From the NCBI RefSeq assembly GCF_014652135.1, contig NZ_BMYF01000006.1:47516-111515 (forward strand): DNA of 64,000 nucleotides, in the 5' to 3' direction. The translations under genes and the position numbers were made by a program. Below, piece by piece: positions 1 to 9,259 of this stretch. Under the pieces are notes generated by a model. It ran no database searches and was not told the DNA's origin. It was given only the letters and a program-made list of their open reading frames with translations. The stretch is from Mongoliitalea lutea. GTDB lineage: Bacteria; Bacteroidota; Bacteroidia; Cytophagales; Cyclobacteriaceae. The stretch's first letter is position 1. Each line of letters opens with the position of its first letter.

Positions 1-1
1 A

Positions 2-2566
2 ACATCTCAGGGTGATGAATTTTGGGAAAAACTAACGACACAGCCTTTTTGGTACACGCTTCAGGAAATCCCTTCTGTCAATGATGCCGATGTGCAGGTG
101 GCGGCATTTGCCTCTGTGCTGGAGGGTTATCAGTCATTTTCTGGATTGTTGAAAGGAAAAAAAGCCAGTATTTCCCTGCATCCTGTTGGCAGGGATGATT
201 TTGATTTTTTGTTTACGATCCATTTGAAAAATGCAGACGAAAAGAGCTTTTTAAAATACTTGGAAGCCAATCTGCCCGAACTCTCCCAGATCAATGAGCG
301 AATGTACTCAGGGGTTACGATCAAAGAGTTTCAATCCTTAAATCTCAATAGAAACTTTTCTTTCACTTGGGTAGGGGACGTGTTGGTTGGGAGTTTTACT
401 TCATTTTTGGTAGAGGAAGCTATTCGCCATGCGCAAAATTCTTCCCTGTCCAATTTCCGTGAAGTCAATAAGGCATTATTTGCAGCTTTACCGGAAAGTA
501 AAGGTCTTGGGACCCTTCGGGTTTCTTCCAATGGATTTGCTCGGTTGATAGAAGGGATATCTAAAAGCCAAAATCAAGCCTTGGATCAATTGTTCTCCAA
601 AAATAAGTTGATTGGTAATTATGAGATTGATTTTGAAGAAGGTGAAATTGTACTGAAAGGGACCACCATATTCCCTGAGACATCAGTTACGCCAAAAGTA
701 GGAATATCAAACTTTGAGGTTGGCGGGTTTGTCACTAATCGGGTATCTTCTTGGGTAAGCTTTAATTTTGAAAACATTTCAGGAATCAACTTTTTCGAAA
801 ATGCAGCTTTCAATGAAAAAAGTACGGTAAAAGGTGATGTAGAGAAAAGGCTGCTGGGAAATGGTTTTTTCGATCAGCTTGACGGGCAGATGCTCTTATT
901 GAATTTCGAAAAAGTAAGTAATAATGCTCAGGACAGGGTGTTGCTTTTGAAAACCAAAGAGCTGAGGAGGCAATTGGAGCTGCTGAAAGCGTTTAATCCT
1001 GCGGCAACTCAACTTGATATGTCACAGGGAAATGTGGATTTCTTTGGTACGAATGAAATCTTTGTGCTTGCTGTCGAGGAATTACCAGCCCACATGTTTG
1101 GCGGTAAATTTCTAGGTTTTCCGGATACTTATGTGACAGGATTGGATGGGTACCTTGTTTTTGCCAATAGTTCTAAAGCAATGAAGCTATTTTTGGATGA
1201 TTATGGGTCCAAAAATTTCAGTAGACAGGTGTTTTATAAAAATCCAGAACAGCTGATTCAGTTTTATTTGGATATTCCGCTTTCTTGGAGCTCTCTTATG
1301 GATATCAGTGCTCCTTCATGGACTCCTTTCTTCCAAAAGTATGCACGAAACTTACAATCTTTTCAGAGTTTGAATGTGAGTTTGCAGGATTTTGTAGCTA
1401 ATAAGTTTTCAACGACCATTCGGTTAGGTCATCAGGCAGCAGCTACCAAGCCACAGGCAAGGCAGGATGTGTTTTTGACCGAAACCAAATCTATTCAGCT
1501 GCCTAACCAACTACAGTATGGACCTAAAAAAGTGTTGAATTTCAATGATAAGAGCCCTGAATTCGTTGTGCAGGATGAAAGCAATGTCATGTATTTAATC
1601 ACTAAAGATATGGAGCAGGTTTTTTCAAGGATGTTGGAAGGGCCTATTGTTTCAGATGTTTTTCAGGTGGACTATTTAAAAAATGGGAAGTTGCAAATGC
1701 TCTTTGCTACCCCAAATCAAGTACATATCATTGATAGATTAGGGAATTATATTCCCGGGTTTCCAGTGAGTCCAACACAGGGGGAGAACATTACTCAGCT
1801 CAATTTAGTGGATTACAATAATGACCGGGACTATCGTTATTTTTTGGGTACGGCAGATGGTAATTTGTGGTTATTGGATCGTGCTGGCAAAACCTTGGAT
1901 GGTTGGAATCCGAAAAACATTAGCGGAGAACCTGTGGTCAAGCCTGCTCATCATCGCATCGCAGGTGTAGGAGATCGCATGATTGCTTTGTCCAAAAGGG
2001 GTGAGCTCTACTTTTTCAACCGTCGGGGAGAACCTGAGGTTGGTAGCCCATTTAGGTTGGGAGATGCATTGGGGACGGATTATACCATCATCGAGCGAGG
2101 CAACGCCAAAGATACCCGTTTAGTGACCGTTACGGCAGGAGGGGAAGTAGTACAAGTGAATTTTAGTGGAGAGCTTACCTACCGAAATCAATTAGCCAAA
2201 GATGATCGGGATACTCGCTTTATTTTAGTCAAAGATCAAAAAGAAGATAGATACCTCATTGCTACCCATAGCTACAATAAAGTCTGTTTTTATGATGAGA
2301 CGTATCAGTTGATTTTCGAAAAGGATGTGGTCTCAGATAATCTGGATTTCCAGTTGTATACTTTTGGAGGAGATAAAAATCTGATTGGACTTTTGGATAG
2401 GGATCAGGAGTTTTTATACCTCTATGGGTTAAAAGGTGAACTGCTTAATGCAGTGCCGATTTCTTCGGTAGAAAAAATGGAGCTAATCTATGCAGGAAGC
2501 CAAAATGAGTACTTAATCTATACCATTTCGGGTAATAAACTAGCAGAGTACAGATTGCCATTTTAA
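2..2566 (+). CDS. Large beta-propeller-like hypothetical protein, 5' end outside the window
   Basis: The reading frame is open from base 2, so the gene starts upstream of the window. The first GTG/ATG-like codons inside it are internal, and at least 855 codons are visible. The first half is rich in aromatic beta-strand segments and resembles long Bacteroidota proteins of the DUF3352 kind; this is an impression, not a search result. From about residue 500 onward, counted from the GTG at base 92, short repeats such as IIDRLGNYIPGFPV and LLDRAGKTLDGWNP suggest a WD40/PQQ-like propeller. No catalytic motif is visible, and the signal peptide, if any, lies outside the window. It ends 70 bases before the MscS gene on the same strand. 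Function unknown; the propeller call is moderate. Confidence 0.6.
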   Translation, partial: TSQGDEFWEKLTTQPFWYTLQEIPSVNDADVQVAAFASVLEGYQSFSGLLKGKKASISLHPVGRDDFDFLFTIHLKNADEKSFLKYLEANLPELSQINERMYSGVTIKEFQSLNLNRNFSFTWVGDVLVGSFTSFLVEEAIRHAQNSSLSNFREVNKALFAALPESKGLGTLRVSSNGFARLIEGISKSQNQALDQLFSKNKLIGNYEIDFEEGEIVLKGTTIFPETSVTPKVGISNFEVGGFVTNRVSSWVSFNFENISGINFFENAAFNEKSTVKGDVEKRLLGNGFFDQLDGQMLLLNFEKVSNNAQDRVLLLKTKELRRQLELLKAFNPAATQLDMSQGNVDFFGTNEIFVLAVEELPAHMFGGKFLGFPDTYVTGLDGYLVFANSSKAMKLFLDDYGSKNFSRQVFYKNPEQLIQFYLDIPLSWSSLMDISAPSWTPFFQKYARNLQSFQSLNVSLQDFVANKFSTTIRLGHQAAATKPQARQDVFLTETKSIQLPNQLQYGPKKVLNFNDKSPEFVVQDESNVMYLITKDMEQVFSRMLEGPIVSDVFQVDYLKNGKLQMLFATPNQVHIIDRLGNYIPGFPVSPTQGENITQLNLVDYNNDRDYRYFLGTADGNLWLLDRAGKTLDGWNPKNISGEPVVKPAHHRIAGVGDRMIALSKRGELYFFNRRGEPEVGSPFRLGDALGTDYTIIERGNAKDTRLVTVTAGGEVVQVNFSGELTYRNQLAKDDRDTRFILVKDQKEDRYLIATHSYNKVCFYDETYQLIFEKDVVSDNLDFQLYTFGGDKNLIGLLDRDQEFLYLYGLKGELLNAVPISSVEKMELIYAGSQNEYLIYTISGNKLAEYRLPF

Positions 2567-2608
2567 GTAAGAAGACAGGTTGAGCAGAGCTCAAACAGTT
2601 TATTTTAT

Positions 2609-2616
2609 TAATTTTG
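2609..2616 (+). promoter_or_regulatory. Bacteroidota -7 element upstream of the MscS gene
   Basis: TAATTTTG fits the Bacteroidota housekeeping -7 consensus TAnnTTTG. It lies about 20 bases before the ATG at 2637 and downstream of the alternative TTG at 2580, so it argues for the ATG. I do not see a well-spaced -33 TTTG. Confidence 0.45.
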
Positions 2617-2636
2617 CGGCTCAATTACATGCATGG

Positions 2637-4301
2637 ATGATGAAAAAATTGTTTTGGCTAATTGCTATTGTTTCTTTGACTTGGGCGCCTGTGATGGGGC
2701 AAGTAATGGTTGATGGAAGCCCTGTTCCTGTAGATCCAGAAGATTATCATAACCTAAAAACACCTTACACTGCTTCTCTTACCTTTTTTCTTAATTTGCG
2801 GGAAGATAATTTTGATCCTGAGGCAGCCGCTTTATCGTTGATGACTGATGATCTAGGTGAAGGTGTTGAGCCACGGGAATTGGCTATCAAGTTGAAGCAG
2901 ATTTTTGATGGAAATGGAGTGGCCATCCGATTTGCTGAGATACCCAATGAAGCTACATTCATAGATTCTGTTTATACCAATCAGGCAAAGTATTTTTTTG
3001 ATACCCGTGTACTTCCTTTTGTGTATCTTCAAAAGTATGGGGATGAATGGAAGTTCAGTGCGTTTACTGTCAGTCAGATCCATGAGTTGCATAGGGCAAC
3101 TTTTCCCTTTGGTACAGATCAATTGATTAATCAACTGCCCAAGATGGGTACAAAAACCTATTTTGGTTTTCAAACCTGGCAGTTGGTCGGTCTATTTGGG
3201 TTTATTTTGTTGCTTTTTCTGGCCCATAAGCTGTTTACCTTTCTATTTGATCGGGTAATTTTATTTTCTCTCGAGAGGTTAGGATATGGAAATGTAGGAG
3301 AGAAATATATTTTGCCCGTAGCTAAGGTCTTAAGTATTTACTTGATTCTCTTGGTTTCGGCCTTGTTCATTCGCCTTTTACAATTACCAGTGGAAGTGGT
3401 GGCTTTTGTTCTGAAAATGCTCCATGCAGCTAAGCCATTTGTACTGACTATTGTTTTTTACAAGATTGTAGATGTGGTGGCACTCTATTTTGCCAAGCTA
3501 GCCGAAAAAACCGAATCCACATTAGATGATCAATTAGTACCCTTGGTTCGCAAAACCCTAAAAGCATTTGTTGTGGTAGTGGGTACCTTGTTTATTTTGA
3601 AAGAAGGCCTAGATGTTGATATCGTTCCTTTTTTGACGGGTTTATCCATTGGTGGTTTGGCTTTTGCTTTGGCGGCGCAGGATACCATCAAAAACTTCTT
3701 TGGATCCGTGATGATTTTTATTGATAAGCCCTTTCAGGTAGGGGATTGGATTACTTCCGGAGATGTGGATGGTACGGTAGAGGAGGTGGGTTTTCGTTCT
3801 ACCCGTATTCGGACTTTCCGTAATTCCGTCACATATATCCCTAATGGGAAAATTGCTGATGCCACCATTGATAATCACGGATTGAGGCAGTACAGAAGGT
3901 TTTATACTACCTTGACTGTCACGTACGATACCCCTCATGAGTTGATTGAAACCTTTGTGCAAGGACTTCGGGAAATTGTATTGAAGCATCCGGAAACACG
4001 TAAAGACGCTTTCAATATTTACTTCAACAACCTTTCTTCATATAGTAAGGATATCATGTTCTACATCTTTTTTGAAGTGCCTACTTGGCCTGAGGAGTTG
4101 CGCTGTAGACATGAGATATTGATTCAAATAGTGCAATTGGCAGAAGTGTTGGGTATACGTTTTGCCTTCCCAACGCAGACCCTGCATATGGAAAGCTTTC
4201 CTGAGAAAAAGGACCTAATTCCAGGTTACCCATCCGATGCCTCGGTTTACAAGCAAAAATTGACACAATTTTTGAATCAGGAACTTGGTAAAAAAGAATA
4301 A
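2637..4301 (+). CDS. MscS-family mechanosensitive ion channel with N-terminal signal sequence
   Basis: Small-conductance mechanosensitive channel family, which gates on membrane tension and releases solutes on hypo-osmotic shock. The ATG at 2637 (or the adjacent 2640) gives a clean signal peptide (MKKLFWLIAIVSLTWAPVMG) and an extracytoplasmic region of about 160 residues. Several membrane segments follow, then the MscS core near residues 325-400. This contains the glycine/alanine-rich pore helix (GLSIGGLAFALAAQDTIKN) and the beta domain (DKPFQVGDWI, GTVEEVGFRSTRIRT, YIPNGKIAD). At about 554 residues it is roughly twice the size of E. coli MscS, as in the larger multi-TM members. A longer version from TTG 2580 would place the -7 element inside the gene, so I rejected it. 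Single-gene unit. Confidence 0.9.
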   Translation: MMKKLFWLIAIVSLTWAPVMGQVMVDGSPVPVDPEDYHNLKTPYTASLTFFLNLREDNFDPEAAALSLMTDDLGEGVEPRELAIKLKQIFDGNGVAIRFAEIPNEATFIDSVYTNQAKYFFDTRVLPFVYLQKYGDEWKFSAFTVSQIHELHRATFPFGTDQLINQLPKMGTKTYFGFQTWQLVGLFGFILLLFLAHKLFTFLFDRVILFSLERLGYGNVGEKYILPVAKVLSIYLILLVSALFIRLLQLPVEVVAFVLKMLHAAKPFVLTIVFYKIVDVVALYFAKLAEKTESTLDDQLVPLVRKTLKAFVVVVGTLFILKEGLDVDIVPFLTGLSIGGLAFALAAQDTIKNFFGSVMIFIDKPFQVGDWITSGDVDGTVEEVGFRSTRIRTFRNSVTYIPNGKIADATIDNHGLRQYRRFYTTLTVTYDTPHELIETFVQGLREIVLKHPETRKDAFNIYFNNLSSYSKDIMFYIFFEVPTWPEELRCRHEILIQIVQLAEVLGIRFAFPTQTLHMESFPEKKDLIPGYPSDASVYKQKLTQFLNQELGKKE

Positions 4302-4348
4302 GGTTGGAAGTTTATGACAAAAAGCACAGTAATCAGGAACTTATAGCG

Positions 4349-4356
4349 TATTTTTG
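4349..4356 (+). promoter_or_regulatory. -7 element of the cytochrome c maturation operon
   Basis: TATTTTTG matches TAnnTTTG exactly, 26 bases before the ccmC ATG. It is the only such element in the 80-base gap after the MscS gene, and no terminator hairpin is visible there. Confidence 0.5.
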
Positions 4357-4381
4357 CACTTAATTAGCAAAAAATACGCTG

Positions 4382-5062
4382 ATGAAGAAAAATTGGTGGA
4401 AAGTTCTCACGATTCTATTGCTCTTATACACCCTGACAGTTGGGTTAATCCAAGATGTTCCTCGTTTACCCATTTTAAATGAGACCATTCGGGCCCTGTA
4501 CTTTCACGTGACCATGTGGTTTGGAATGATCATCTTGTTGGTAGTGGCAGTAGTGCAAAGCGTGAAGTACCTACGCACCAATGACCTCAAGCATGATGAT
4601 AAGGCTGTTGAGTTTACCAATGCAGCCATTCTATTTGGTGTATTAGGAATTGTGACGGGGATGCTGTGGGCAAAGTATACATGGGGAGATTACTGGAGCG
4701 GAGATCCTAAGCAGAATGCATCTGCTATTGGACTCTTGATGTATTTTGCATATTCCATCTTGCGCAATTCACTCACAGATGTACATCAGCGCGCCCGTAT
4801 CGGTGCTGTTTATAATATTTTTGCATTTGCTGCCTTTATTCCGTTGATTTTTATTTTGCCAAGATTAACCGATAGTCTACATCCTGGAAACGGTGGAAAT
4901 CCGGGCTTCAATGCCTATGATCTCGATAGTAAATTGCGCATGGTCTTTTATCCCGCAATCATCGGATGGACACTTTTGGGAACTTGGATGAGCGTTGTAC
5001 GTGTAAGGCTTAGAAGAGTAGAAAGAAAGTTAGAAGATAAATTGATTAACCAAGTTTCATGA
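4382..5062 (+). CDS. ccmC: Cytochrome c biogenesis protein CcmC (heme handling, CcsA/CcmC family)
   Basis: Integral membrane heme-handling protein of System I cytochrome c maturation. In known systems CcmC loads heme onto CcmE on the periplasmic side. The 226 residues hold six hydrophobic segments and a conserved region WAKYTWGDYWSGDPKQNAS (about 97-115). This corresponds to the tryptophan-rich WWD motif, although the usual W before the Asp is a glycine here. Histidines in FHVTMW (about 41-46) and LHPG (about 175) are placed as the axial heme ligands would be. It starts the block ccmC-ccmD-like-ccmE-ccmF, and its stop overlaps the next start by four bases, indicating translational coupling. 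Confidence 0.9.
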   Translation: MKKNWWKVLTILLLLYTLTVGLIQDVPRLPILNETIRALYFHVTMWFGMIILLVVAVVQSVKYLRTNDLKHDDKAVEFTNAAILFGVLGIVTGMLWAKYTWGDYWSGDPKQNASAIGLLMYFAYSILRNSLTDVHQRARIGAVYNIFAFAAFIPLIFILPRLTDSLHPGNGGNPGFNAYDLDSKLRMVFYPAIIGWTLLGTWMSVVRVRLRRVERKLEDKLINQVS

Positions 5063-5310
5063 AAAAGTACTTAATCATCCTTTTTCTGATGCTTACGCTT
5101 CAGGTGTCTGCTCAGGAAAAAATCGCAATCAATGAATCCGACTACCAAAATACCCGTGTAGAGATGGCGGATGTGATGCGTGCGGAAGGGAAAATTTATG
5201 TCTTGGTAGGCATTATCGTAATCGTATTTGCAGGTATTGTTGTCTATCTCATCAATACCGATAGGAAAGTTGCTCGTTTGGAGAAACTGTTAGAGAATCA
5301 GGAATTATAA
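5059..5310 (+). CDS. CcmD-like small membrane protein
   Basis: An 83-residue protein with an N-terminal signal-like hydrophobic stretch ending in VSAQ, a short linker, one membrane helix (ILVGIIVIVFAGIVVYLI-like, about 50-68) and a charged cytoplasmic tail (RKVARLEKLLENQE). Size, topology and position between ccmC and ccmE fit the CcmD family, which in System I helps release holo-CcmE. Sequence conservation in CcmD is weak, so the call rests mainly on context. It overlaps ccmC by four bases (ATGA) and is 10 bases from ccmE. Confidence 0.75.
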   Translation: MKKYLIILFLMLTLQVSAQEKIAINESDYQNTRVEMADVMRAEGKIYVLVGIIVIVFAGIVVYLINTDRKVARLEKLLENQEL

Positions 5311-5320
5311 AAGTAACTAT

Positions 5321-5737
5321 ATGAAAAAGGGTCATTTGTTGGGTTTGGGTGTTATTGCAGTGGCAATCATCATTATCATTTCCATGATTGGTGACGCAAG
5401 TACCTATGAAAGTTTTTCAACTGCTAAGAAAATGATGCTTAGCGGGGATGAAAAGCCTATACATGTGGTAGGAGAGTTGAAAAAAGCGGATAACGGAAAT
5501 GTAGAAGGTATTGAAGTGAATCCGAATAAAACTTCCTTCTATTTTATGATGGTGGATAATGATGGGACAGAGCAAAAAGTTTTTTACAATGAACCGGTTC
5601 CGCCAGACTTTGCGCGTGCAGAACAGGTTGTAGTCATCGGTTCTTACAAAACTGAGGACTTATTTGTTGCTGACAAAATCCTAATGAAGTGTCCATCTAA
5701 GTATCAGGAGAACGACCTTGCGCAAGCAGGTATGTAA
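5321..5737 (+). CDS. ccmE: Cytochrome c maturation heme chaperone CcmE, cysteine-type
   Basis: Periplasmic heme chaperone, membrane-anchored by an N-terminal helix (about 5-22). An OB-fold follows (HVVGELKK, GIEVNPNKTSFYFMMVD, VPPDFARAEQVVVIGSYK). CcmE carries heme covalently before it is passed to CcmF. The usual heme-binding histidine motif (HxxxY) is replaced by a cysteine motif: C124-P-S-K-Y128 in MKCPSKYQEN. Such CxxxY CcmE proteins are known from archaea and some bacteria. It lies between the CcmD-like gene and ccmF in one operon. I am confident of the family; the ligand residue is read directly from the sequence. Confidence 0.9.
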   Translation: MKKGHLLGLGVIAVAIIIIISMIGDASTYESFSTAKKMMLSGDEKPIHVVGELKKADNGNVEGIEVNPNKTSFYFMMVDNDGTEQKVFYNEPVPPDFARAEQVVVIGSYKTEDLFVADKILMKCPSKYQENDLAQAGM

Positions 5738-5758
5738 ACTCCTTTAACATTCACTAAA

Positions 5759-8290
5759 ATGATTAATACCCTCATCGGTAATATCGGTCACTTTGCCGTC
5801 ATCCTGGCATTTGTGACCTCTCTAATTACTGCATATGCATATTATCAGTACACCGTCGTTCCCGAATTGGAGAAGCCCAATTGGAGGCGATTTAGCCGGA
5901 TAGCCTTTTACATCCATTCCATCGCGAGCTTTGCGATTGCATTTGCGCTATTTGAAATTATTTATAATCATCGATTTGAATATTTCTATGCGTATTCGCA
6001 TTCATCCATGGCACTTCCGGTACATTACATGATTTCCAGTTTCTGGGAAGGTCAGGAAGGCTCCTTTATTCTTTGGATATTCTGGAATGTTGTACTGGGC
6101 TTAGTATTGATTCAGACGAATAAAAAGTGGGAAGGACCTGTAATGGTTGTTTTCTCTTTGGTACAGGCTTTCCTGGTATCCATGATTTTGGGTGTAGTTA
6201 TCGGTGATTTGAAAATCGGTAGTTCTCCGTTTATCCTCTTGAGAGATGCCGTGAATGCTCCGATCTTCCAACTCAATCCTGATTTTATTCCGGAAGATGG
6301 TACGGGCTTAAATCCTTTGTTGCAAAATATTTGGATGGTGATCCACCCGCCTACCTTGTTTTTGGGGTATGCGTCTACCTTGATTCCTTTTGCTTTCTTG
6401 ATCGGAGGACTTGCCACACGTAAATATACGGAGTGGGTAAGACCTGCCTTGCCTTGGGCACAGTTTTCTGCCATGATCCTGGGAATGGGTATTATCATGG
6501 GTGCTTATTGGGCTTATGTGACCCTAAACTTTGGTGGGTATTGGAATTGGGATCCTGTAGAAAATGCTGTATATGTACCTTGGTTGATTTTGGTAGCAGG
6601 TATACATACCATGATTACCTTTAAGAAAAGCAGTACAGCTTTGAAATCTTCTATTGTTTTGATCATTGCGTCTTTCATTTTAGTGCTATACGCAACCTTC
6701 TTGGTACGATCAGGGGTATTAGGAGATTCTTCCGTACACTCATTTACAGACTTGGGTCTTTCAGGACAGCTGTTGATTTATATGTTGTTTTTCCTTGCAG
6801 TTGCTATTTTCTTAGCAGCGAAGCATTGGAAACATATTCCTACATCTGAAAAAGAAGCAGATGTATATTCCCGCGAATTTTGGATTTTCATAGGAGCTAC
6901 AACATTGGCTTTGATGGCTTTTCAGGTGATTCTTCCTACCTCTATTCCAGTGTGGAATTCCATCGTAGAAAGTTTTGGAGGTATCTCGAATATTGCCCCA
7001 CCGGTTGATCAAGTTGGTTTTTATACAAAGTTCCAATTATGGTTTGCAGTGGTAGTAGCACTGCTGACAGCGGTAGGACAGTATTTTTGGTGGAATAAGA
7101 TGGATGCCAAAACATTGAGAGAAGCCTTAGTATTGCCTTACATCATCTCTGTGTTGGTATCAGCCTTTATCATCATTGCAGGGAAAGTCTTTGATATCAC
7201 GTACATCATCGTTGTATTGGCTTCGGTATTTACCATTGTGGCCAATGCAACCATTCTGACACGCTTGATCAAAAAGTCAACTTTCAAACTTGCCGGGGGT
7301 TCGTTAGCACATATTGGCTTAGGGTTGATTTTGATAGGTACCATGTTCTCCTCAGGTTATTCTGAGGTGATTTCTCAAAACATGTCCGGATTAGTATATA
7401 GTAATTCTTGGGAAGATGAATTGAACAAAGAGCATGTCTTACTTTGGATCAATAAACCAACGCAGATTAAGGAATATACTGCTATTTATAGAGGTAGGCA
7501 AAAGAAAGTAAGTGGAGTCCCTGAATTGGTTCCTGTGAAATACCTGCAAGAAACTGATCGTGTGAATGAGGCAATTGCCAAGGCAGATATTGTTGTAAGA
7601 GGAAAAACATATTTCCAAAAAGGCGACGTAGTGCCTATCGTATTGGAAGAAAATGATTACTTCAGGATTGATTATTATAAGGAAGATGAATTCCAGTTTT
7701 CACTGAATCCAATGTCACAGTTCAATACAGCGATGGGATTGATTTCATCTCCTGATTCCAGAAGATTTGTAAATCGCGATTTGTACACCTTCGTTTCAGC
7801 CATCAATGATTTTGAAGATCCGGAGTGGAGAGATGATGAAGTGTATGAAGTGGCACCTGGAGATACCTTTTTCATAGCTGATTTTGTAACGAATTTTGAA
7901 GGTGGCGAGGTGTTGACTGAAGTAGAAGGAGTTCCTTTGTTTGATGGTGATGTAGCAGTAAAGGCTAAGCTTACTGTACAGGATTATGATGTAGAAAAAC
8001 GTTTAGAGCCTATTTTCATTATCCGTGGACAGCAGGTAGGTAGAATCCCTGTAGTGGATACGGAATTAGGAGTGAAAGTAGAATTGACGAATATTGTCCC
8101 TGAGGAGAATAAATTTGTGTTTACTGTTAACCGTTATCAAAAAGATTATGTGGTGTTGAAGGCTATCATTAAGCCTCAGATCAATATTCTTTGGGCAGGT
8201 ACTATCATTATGTTGATTGGGTTCTGTGTAGCGATTTATCGTAGATACGATGAATTCAAGAAAATGAGAGATAAGGGATTAGAATATTAA
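5759..8290 (+). CDS. ccmF: Cytochrome c heme lyase subunit CcmF
   Basis: Large polytopic protein that in System I transfers heme from CcmE to apocytochrome c. The WWD motif is intact (FGGYWNWDPVENAVYVPW, about 257-274). Histidine-bearing loops are present (YNHRFEYFYAYSHSSMALPVHYMISSFWEGQEGSF early, WMVIHPPTLFLGY before the WWD motif, VRSGVLGDSSVHSF after it). At 843 residues it is longer than proteobacterial CcmF (about 650). The extra length is a periplasmic beta-rich region of roughly residues 540-800 before the last membrane helix. It ends the ccm operon 21 bases after ccmE. The following DUF2520 gene starts one base after its stop and is probably cotranscribed. Confidence 0.93.
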   Translation: MINTLIGNIGHFAVILAFVTSLITAYAYYQYTVVPELEKPNWRRFSRIAFYIHSIASFAIAFALFEIIYNHRFEYFYAYSHSSMALPVHYMISSFWEGQEGSFILWIFWNVVLGLVLIQTNKKWEGPVMVVFSLVQAFLVSMILGVVIGDLKIGSSPFILLRDAVNAPIFQLNPDFIPEDGTGLNPLLQNIWMVIHPPTLFLGYASTLIPFAFLIGGLATRKYTEWVRPALPWAQFSAMILGMGIIMGAYWAYVTLNFGGYWNWDPVENAVYVPWLILVAGIHTMITFKKSSTALKSSIVLIIASFILVLYATFLVRSGVLGDSSVHSFTDLGLSGQLLIYMLFFLAVAIFLAAKHWKHIPTSEKEADVYSREFWIFIGATTLALMAFQVILPTSIPVWNSIVESFGGISNIAPPVDQVGFYTKFQLWFAVVVALLTAVGQYFWWNKMDAKTLREALVLPYIISVLVSAFIIIAGKVFDITYIIVVLASVFTIVANATILTRLIKKSTFKLAGGSLAHIGLGLILIGTMFSSGYSEVISQNMSGLVYSNSWEDELNKEHVLLWINKPTQIKEYTAIYRGRQKKVSGVPELVPVKYLQETDRVNEAIAKADIVVRGKTYFQKGDVVPIVLEENDYFRIDYYKEDEFQFSLNPMSQFNTAMGLISSPDSRRFVNRDLYTFVSAINDFEDPEWRDDEVYEVAPGDTFFIADFVTNFEGGEVLTEVEGVPLFDGDVAVKAKLTVQDYDVEKRLEPIFIIRGQQVGRIPVVDTELGVKVELTNIVPEENKFVFTVNRYQKDYVVLKAIIKPQINILWAGTIIMLIGFCVAIYRRYDEFKKMRDKGLEY

Positions 8291-8291
8291 G

Positions 8292-9068
8292 ATGGCCTAT
8301 AGAATAGTGATCATCGGAACGGGAAATGTGGCTTGGCATCTTGCAAGTGCTTTGGAGGATGCCGGCCATACCGTTACTGAAATTTACGGTCGAGATATTC
8401 AAAAAGCCACCAAACTGACTGGCAAACTATACACGACCGAACCTGTCGATTCTCTTGATTTTTCGGAATCTGAAGCAGAGATTTTTATTTTGGCAGTTTC
8501 TGATGATGCGGTCACCGAAGTAGCTGACGCGGTAATTCTTCCTGAAGAAAGTATATTGGTTCATACTTCCGGAACGCTACCCATAGATGTGTTGGGGTAT
8601 AGTTCTGCGACCTACACTGGTATTTTTTATCCATTGCAGACGTTTACAAAGGGGAGGGAATTGGATTTTAGAGATGTTCCTATTCTTTTGGAAGCCGATG
8701 ATCCAGGGGTCTTGGCTAAGCTAAAAAAATTAGCTAAAAGTTTGTCTGATCTTGTGTATGTGATCCGGTCTAAAGATCGAAAGGCCCTTCACGTGGCTGC
8801 GGTTTTTGCCAGTAATTTCTCCAATCATATGCTTCGCTTATCTGAGGAGATCATGTCAAGGCAAGGCTTGGATTTTGAAATGTTGAAACCGCTCATTATC
8901 GAAACCATCAGTAAAAGCCTTGAATTAGGAGCCAAAAAAGCCCAAACAGGCCCTGCTAAACGGGAGGATTTTGAGACTATGGAAGAACATTATCGCTTTT
9001 TAAACTACAACGAGCAGGTTGCAGAAATTTATCGACTGATTTCTCAGGATATAATTGATTCGCATTAG
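8292..9068 (+). CDS. Rossmann-fold and DUF2520 domain protein
   Basis: An NADP-reductase-like protein of 258 residues. The N-terminal dinucleotide-binding motif is GTGNVAWHLASALEDAGH (about 8-25), and the C-terminal half carries the DUF2520 segment (KDRKALHVAAVFASNFSNHMLRLSEEI, then LGAKKAQTGPAKREDFETMEEH). The architecture resembles ketopantoate reductase/pyrroline-5-carboxylate reductase relatives; the substrate is not known. It follows ccmF by one base, an arrangement that suggests cotranscription but not a role in cytochrome maturation. Confidence 0.85.
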   Translation: MAYRIVIIGTGNVAWHLASALEDAGHTVTEIYGRDIQKATKLTGKLYTTEPVDSLDFSESEAEIFILAVSDDAVTEVADAVILPEESILVHTSGTLPIDVLGYSSATYTGIFYPLQTFTKGRELDFRDVPILLEADDPGVLAKLKKLAKSLSDLVYVIRSKDRKALHVAAVFASNFSNHMLRLSEEIMSRQGLDFEMLKPLIIETISKSLELGAKKAQTGPAKREDFETMEEHYRFLNYNEQVAEIYRLISQDIIDSH

Positions 9069-9259
9069 TATCTTGATAAAGTGTTGGAATAATTATTTGT
9101 GGAGTTTTAATTTTTCTCGATTCCTAAACTTGGCCATTGATTTTTTCTTACCTAGGCATTAGTTTAATTAATACGATTAATTTAGATAGGTTCAACTAAG
9201 TTTGTCTATTATTATTATTATTGAGGATTACTTATTTAAGTCTCACAAATGAATCAACT

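Noticed and set aside
92..94. GTG at base 92 as the start of the first gene
   Set aside because: The frame is open to base 2 with coding-like sequence upstream, so the true start lies outside the window.
2580..2636. TTG start for the MscS gene
   Set aside because: It would put a good -7 promoter element inside the coding region and add 19 residues in front of a normal signal peptide.
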